Origin: Polynucleobacter sp. MWH-Spelu-300-X4
Lineage (GTDB): Bacteria > Pseudomonadota > Gammaproteobacteria > Burkholderiales > Burkholderiaceae
DNA length: 64,000 bases
NCBI RefSeq assembly: GCF_018687515.1
Contig: NZ_CP061294.1
Coordinates: forward strand, 1,240,001 to 1,304,000
Reading direction: 5' to 3'
Position numbers and translations under genes: made by a program. The notes below the pieces were generated by a model. It was not told the origin of the DNA. It worked only from the letters and a program-made list of their open reading frames with translations, and ran no database searches. How positions within the stretch are numbered: position 1 is the stretch's first letter; each line of letters begins with the position of its first letter. Of this stretch, positions 60,034 to 64,000 are shown piece by piece.

Positions 60034-60051
60034 GGTAACGATTTTGGTAAC
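60032..60051 (+). repeat. Paired TTGGTAAC repeats, right end
   Basis: TTGGTAAC at 60032-60039 and 60044-60051, 12-bp period, just inside the right att core. Same orientation as the other two pairs. Confidence 0.65.
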
Positions 60052-60094
60052 AAGGCTGTTGTATTGCCACAAACCCTTGTAATACCTATTGACT

Positions 60095-60108
60095 TGGCGG
60101 AAGCTGTG
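60095..60108. repeat. attR: 3' end of tRNA-Ser
   Basis: TGGCGGAAGCTGTG, identical to 44120-44133 and forming the 3' end of the intact tRNA-Ser gene. Confidence 0.85.
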
Positions 60109-60184
60109 AGATTCGAACTCACGGAGGACTCGCATCCTCGGCAGTTTTCAAGACTGCTGCATTCAACCACTCTGCCAAGCTTCC
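60095..60184 (-). tRNA. tRNA-Ser (UGA)
   Basis: A 90-base class II tRNA with acceptor stem GGAAGCT / AGCTTCC, discriminator G, encoded CCA, D-arm GGCAGAGTGG, anticodon loop CTTGAAA giving TGA, long variable arm, and T-loop GTTCGAATC. It is the island's integration target, left complete by insertion. Confidence 0.95.
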
Positions 60185-60280
60185 AAAACAGCCGTGATTA
60201 TAGAGTCATCTGAAGAGCTGTGTCGATTTTTTTCATTTTTCCGTCATTTAAGCGCTCTAAAACCTTGTTAAAATTCATAA

Positions 60281-61738
60281 ATGTCAAAATTAATTAGCGC
60301 TGTAGGCTTAACGCTTGATACGGCTTACCAAAAGATATCCGATGATGAGTGGCGTCAATTAATTGACATGGCCATTGGTCGTGGTGCGCTAAAAAAACGT
60401 GATGACCTACTAGCTGGTAAAGCCATCAATCAATCAGAAAATAGAGCTGCCCTACACCCAGCCCTAAGAAATTTATCAAATCGCGCCATGACGATTGATG
60501 GCATCGATGTCATGCCCTTAGTCAAAAATGTTTGGCAACGCATGAGTGGCTTTTGCAATCAGCTGATGGGCATCACAGACATTATTTGCCTAGGTATTGG
60601 CGGATCTGACTGGGGGCCACGCTTAGTATGCGATGCCCTGTACCACATCAACCCCAAAGAAAATAATGCCATTCGACTTCATTTCGTTGCGAATATTGAT
60701 AGCGCAGAATTAGCAACGGCCTTATCTAGAGCTCAACCTCATAGCACACGGGTTCTGATCACCTCTAAAACATTCACGACCTTAGAGACACTCAGAAATG
60801 CTCAAACAGTGATTAACTGGTTAAAGCAACATAATGCAACACCGTCACAAATTAAAAAATCATTGATTGGCATTACTGCCAATCCAGAAGCAGCAGAAGC
60901 CTTTGGCATCGCCCCAGACAACATCTACCCCTTCTGGGACTGGGTTGGTGGTCGCTTCTCTGTTTGGTCAGCCGTAGGCTTCCCAATCGCCATTAAATTT
61001 GGTTTTGATACTTACATGGATTTCTTAGCTGGCGCGCACGCCATGGATGAACACTTCATCACAGCGCCCGCAACTGAAAACATGCCGCTAACATTAGCGC
61101 TAACACTCATTCATAATCAAAAAAAGCATGGCATTACTGCAAAAGCGTTAATCCCTTATGCTCACGCGCTACGACTTCTGCCTGAATGGCTGCAACAACT
61201 AGAAATGGAAAGCCACGGCAAAACAGTCACCATGAGCGGCGAAACATGCGACCCGACCTCACCGGTTGTTTTTGGCAGCGCGGGTAGCAACTCTCAGCAT
61301 AGCTATTTCCAGATGCTGCATCAAGGCTCACAAATTATTCCCGTTGACTTCATCGCTGTTCAAGAACCCATGAGTCAATTACCGGAAGCAAAAGAACATC
61401 ACGAAGCATTGATTGCTAACTGCCTAGCGCAAGCGCAAGCTTTAGCAAATGGCTCAAACGAAACTAACGCCTACAACTCATGTCCAGGGAATCGTCCGAG
61501 CAATTTGCTATGGGTTAAAAAGTTGGATGCCTACCACTTAGGAGCGCTATTAGCTCTCTACGAACATCGAGCACTTTGCCTAGGAGCCATCTGGAACCTC
61601 AACAGCTTTGATCAACCAGGCGTTGAATTAGGTAAAAAACTAGCCAAACCAATTCAACAAGCACTACACGGTGACAATAGCGCGCTTAACGGCATTGATG
61701 AAATCACGGCAGCACGTATTAAATGGCTGAACTCTTAA
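60281..61738 (+). CDS. pgi: Glucose-6-phosphate isomerase
   Basis: A 485-residue enzyme interconverting glucose 6-phosphate and fructose 6-phosphate. The signature DWVGGRFSVWSAVGFPIA (about 226-243) and GIGGSDWGPRLV (about 106-117) are clear, with the catalytic GSNSQHSYFQMLHQG stretch further on. It is shorter than the usual 545-550 residues of the E. coli type. It begins 96 bases beyond tRNA-Ser. Confidence 0.94.
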   Translation: MSKLISAVGLTLDTAYQKISDDEWRQLIDMAIGRGALKKRDDLLAGKAINQSENRAALHPALRNLSNRAMTIDGIDVMPLVKNVWQRMSGFCNQLMGITDIICLGIGGSDWGPRLVCDALYHINPKENNAIRLHFVANIDSAELATALSRAQPHSTRVLITSKTFTTLETLRNAQTVINWLKQHNATPSQIKKSLIGITANPEAAEAFGIAPDNIYPFWDWVGGRFSVWSAVGFPIAIKFGFDTYMDFLAGAHAMDEHFITAPATENMPLTLALTLIHNQKKHGITAKALIPYAHALRLLPEWLQQLEMESHGKTVTMSGETCDPTSPVVFGSAGSNSQHSYFQMLHQGSQIIPVDFIAVQEPMSQLPEAKEHHEALIANCLAQAQALANGSNETNAYNSCPGNRPSNLLWVKKLDAYHLGALLALYEHRALCLGAIWNLNSFDQPGVELGKKLAKPIQQALHGDNSALNGIDEITAARIKWLNS

Positions 61739-61775
61739 GCCCGTCACCCCCACCAAAAACTCAAGAGCAATATTT

Positions 61776-63161
61776 ATGGAACTTTCAGCATCAATTTTTA
61801 AAGCCTACGACATTCGTGGTGTGATTGATAAAACTCTAGACCCATCTATTGCTAAATTAATTGGGCAATCATTTGGTAGTGCAATGAAAGATTTGGGAGA
61901 GACTACTTGTGTAGTTGGTAGAGACGGTCGCCTATCAGGCCCTTCATTAATGGAAGGCTTAACAGAAGGTCTACTATCTGTTGGCATTAATGTCATTGAT
62001 TTAGGTGTTGTTGCAACTCCCATGGTGTATTTCGGAACCAATATTCCCCTTCAGGGTCAACAAGCTAAATCAGGCATCATGATTACAGGAAGCCACAACC
62101 CCCCTGATTACAACGGCTTCAAAATGGTTCTAGGTGGAGCCGCCATCTACGGTGAGGAAATTCAAGGATTACGCCAAAGAATCCTAGATAAAAAATTCTC
62201 TAGCGGTACTGGTGTTCGCAGTGAATACAACATATTCCCCGAATACTTACAAAGAATTGTTGGTGACATCAAACTAAAACGCCCAATAAAGATTGCAGTT
62301 GATTGCGGTAATGGTGTTGGTGGTGCATTCGCAGGTCGCCTATTCAGGGAACTTGGATGTGAAGTAGAAGAGTTGTTTTGTGAAGTCGATGGCACATTCC
62401 CTAACCACCATCCAGACCCAGCTCATCTAGAAAATCTACAAGATTTAATTAAAAATCTAAAAACCACAGACAACGAATTAGGTCTTGCATTTGATGGTGA
62501 TGCTGATCGCTTAGGCGTTGTCACCAAAGATGGCCAAGTAATTTTCCCAGATCGTCAGATGATGTTGTTTGCAAAAGATGTACTCTCTCGCAACCCTGGC
62601 GCACAAATTATTTATGACGTGAAATGCACGCGCAATTTAGCCACCTACATTAAAGAACAAGGCGGCCAGCCATTAATGTGGAAAACAGGCCACTCTTTAG
62701 TAAAAGCCAAACTTAAAGAAACCGGCGCTCCTCTTGCAGGAGAAATGAGCGGTCACATCTTCTTTAAAGATCGCTGGTATGGTTTTGATGACGGCCTATA
62801 CACAGGTGCACGCTTACTAGAAATCCTAAGCGGCGAAGCAAATCCTAATGCCACACTCAACAACCTGCCCAATGCGATCTGCACTCCGGAGTTACAAATG
62901 CCGTGCGCTGAAGGTGAAGCATTCACTCTATTAGAAAAAATCAAAGCGGAAGCTAAATTTGCGAGCGCGGAAACTGTCAATACGATTGATGGCGTTCGAG
63001 TTGAATACGCTGACGGTTTTGGCTTAGCCCGCCCTTCCAATACAACACCTATTGTGGTGATGCGCTTTGAAGCAGACAACCAAGCAGCCATTGAACGCAT
63101 TCAAGCGGAATTTAAAAAGGTCTTTTTAGCCGCCAAACCAGATGCAAAGCTACCCTTCTAA
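61776..63161 (+). CDS. Phosphomannomutase/phosphoglucomutase
   Basis: A 461-residue alpha-D-phosphohexomutase. The active serine is S106 in TGSHNPPDYNGFK; metal-binding DGDADRLG lies near 240-247; and the sugar-specificity loop GEMSGHIFF is near 318-326. It is similar to AlgC and feeds sugar nucleotides for surface polysaccharides. It follows pgi by 37 bases. Confidence 0.93.
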   Translation: MELSASIFKAYDIRGVIDKTLDPSIAKLIGQSFGSAMKDLGETTCVVGRDGRLSGPSLMEGLTEGLLSVGINVIDLGVVATPMVYFGTNIPLQGQQAKSGIMITGSHNPPDYNGFKMVLGGAAIYGEEIQGLRQRILDKKFSSGTGVRSEYNIFPEYLQRIVGDIKLKRPIKIAVDCGNGVGGAFAGRLFRELGCEVEELFCEVDGTFPNHHPDPAHLENLQDLIKNLKTTDNELGLAFDGDADRLGVVTKDGQVIFPDRQMMLFAKDVLSRNPGAQIIYDVKCTRNLATYIKEQGGQPLMWKTGHSLVKAKLKETGAPLAGEMSGHIFFKDRWYGFDDGLYTGARLLEILSGEANPNATLNNLPNAICTPELQMPCAEGEAFTLLEKIKAEAKFASAETVNTIDGVRVEYADGFGLARPSNTTPIVVMRFEADNQAAIERIQAEFKKVFLAAKPDAKLPF

Positions 63162-63202
63162 TTTTTAAAACCATCCATTCTGAGAAGTAAATTCTCAAAA
63201 AC

Positions 63203-63230
63203 AAAAAGGCAGCTTCTAGCTGCCTTTTTT
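63203..63230. terminator. Bidirectional terminator
   Basis: GGCAGCT-TCT-AGCTGCC flanked by A5 on the left and T6 on the right. It separates the convergent phosphohexomutase and panD genes. Confidence 0.9.
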
Positions 63231-63255
63231 AATAGTTCAATAATTCATTACAGTA

Positions 63256-63624
63256 TTAAACCGTAATCTTTTTAATCTCTTTAATTTTGTTCTTTTCATT
63301 CACCAAGACTACTTTAGGAATAAATGTCTTAGCATCTGCCTCACTCATAGAGCCATAAGTACAAATAATCAACAAATCGCCCACATGAGCTTTGCGTGCA
63401 GCAGCGCCATTCAATGAAATAGCCCCAGAGCCACGCGCGGCTTTAATAATGTAAGTTGAAAAACGCTCGCCATTATTTATGTTGTATAGCTCGATTTTTT
63501 CGTACTCGCGCATATCCGCAGCATCGAGCAGATCCTCATCAATACCACATGACCCCTCATACTCTAAATCGGCCTCTGTCACCGTGACACGGTGCAACTT
63601 AGCGCGCAACATGATTCTTTGCAT
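63256..63624 (-). CDS. panD: Aspartate 1-decarboxylase proenzyme
   Basis: A 122-residue pyruvoyl enzyme making beta-alanine for pantothenate and CoA. The self-cleavage site Gly24-Ser25 lies in [17 protein letters not shown]. The MQRIML start matches E. coli PanD in length. Ends in a Lys-rich tail. Confidence 0.95.
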   Translation of the reverse strand: MQRIMLRAKLHRVTVTEADLEYEGSCGIDEDLLDAADMREYEKIELYNINNGERFSTYIIKAARGSGAISLNGAAARKAHVGDLLIICTYGSMSEADAKTFIPKVVLVNEKNKIKEIKKITV

Positions 63625-63754
63625 AATCTTTCCTCCGGGTGCGGATTCTACCCTGTCATCAGCCTAGAAAACCAAATTTTAAGCAGATTTATTTATCCAC
63701 CCTCAATTCAAGGGCGTGAAATTTAAAAATCGTCGAATTTCGTCTTTGGAATGA

Positions 63755-64000
63755 CTATCTTTTGTCCTGCACCGAACGAATAGCCTCAAAGGCTTCATGG
63801 GCGGTTTTCTTATCCACCCCCTGAATCATCTGCCCCATAATTTTTGCGCCATGCTCAACGCCTATAGAGCCATAGGTAACGTCGCCATGGACACGCGCTG
63901 TTGGATGAAACTCCGCACGCTCAGAGGCATAAATGCTTCCCTCGACCTTCCCTGCCACCACCACACGGTAGGCGTGGATATCCCCCACCACTTCACCATC
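63755..64000 (-). CDS. Bactofilin, C-terminal part
   Basis: The right edge cuts this gene; 81 C-terminal residues are visible. Repeated beta-helix turns such as GEVVGDIHAYRVVVAGKVEG and ARVHGDVTYGSIGVEHGAKIMG identify a polymer-forming cytoskeletal protein (DUF583). Its start lies outside the window. Confidence 0.8.
   Translation of the reverse strand, partial: DGEVVGDIHAYRVVVAGKVEGSIYASERAEFHPTARVHGDVTYGSIGVEHGAKIMGQMIQGVDKKTAHEAFEAIRSVQDKR

Larger units (their letters stand above)
44120..60108. mobile_element. Genomic island in tRNA-Ser(UGA), about 16 kb
   Basis: Bounded by 14-bp direct repeats that equal the 3' end of tRNA-Ser. It contains a tyrosine recombinase at the tRNA-distal end, an AlpA regulator, a family A DNA polymerase, and a metal-resistance block. 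Neighbouring genes hemW and tRNA-Ser/pgi are core. Internal repeats at 50164-50184 suggest a join between two units. No conjugation, capsid or mobilisation genes were seen, so it is not self-transmissible by any recognised route. Confidence 0.85.

Overview
The window is a bacterial chromosome segment with dense coding, short intergenic gaps and AT-leaning sequence. Gene order and protein types point to a betaproteobacterium of the Burkholderiaceae, most likely Polynucleobacter or a close relative: tpiA-secG-tRNA-Leu-nuoA to nuoN followed by a DUF2818 gene, ilvBHC-psd-pssA-leuA, a sigma factor followed by DUF3619, DUF3106 and RDD genes, and gmk-rpoZ-spoT. The genus is an inference, not a database result.

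Positions 1-44110 and 60095-64000 are core genome. From the left there is a truncated phosphoethanolamine transferase, hemN, mmsA, a small lipoprotein, a DUF1178 protein and a Nudix hydrolase. The complete 14-gene respiratory complex I operon follows on the minus strand (nuoA-N, 19617 down to 5178) with tRNA-Leu(GAG), secG and tpiA upstream. Next come a quinone oxidoreductase, pnp, rpsO, and the branched-chain amino acid and phospholipid cluster leuA-pssA-psd-ilvC-ilvH-ilvB. leuA has its own promoter, a 22-codon leader peptide with six consecutive Leu codons, and mutually exclusive hairpins: a transcription attenuator. A divergent sigma-factor operon, a truncated globin, an ABC permease, tRNA-Arg(ACG), greB, spoT, rpoZ, gmk, a YicC-type protein, rph, rdgB and hemW follow. 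To the right of the island are tRNA-Ser(UGA), pgi, a phosphohexomutase, panD and the end of a bactofilin gene.

Positions 44120-60108 are a genomic island of about 16 kb in the 3' end of tRNA-Ser. The last 14 bases of the tRNA, including CCA, are duplicated at 44120-44133 and 60095-60108. The left part (44120 to about 50200) is a compact integrative element: tyrosine recombinase, a 284-residue unknown protein, an AlpA-type regulator, another unknown protein, a stand-alone family A DNA polymerase with a 3'-5' exonuclease domain, a likely winged-helix protein, and two small proteins. Two near-identical 20-bp palindromes precede its two operons. Paired TTGGTAAC repeats, probable integrase arm sites, lie near both island ends and again at 50164-50184, so the island may be a composite of two units.

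The right part (50433-59738) carries heavy-metal resistance: a CadA/ZntA-type P-type ATPase and a Met/His-rich mini-protein on the plus strand, convergent with an RND tripartite efflux operon (CzcI-like protein, outer-membrane factor, membrane-anchored periplasmic protein, adaptor, permease, periplasmic accessory protein) on the minus strand. No metal-responsive regulator gene was seen in it.
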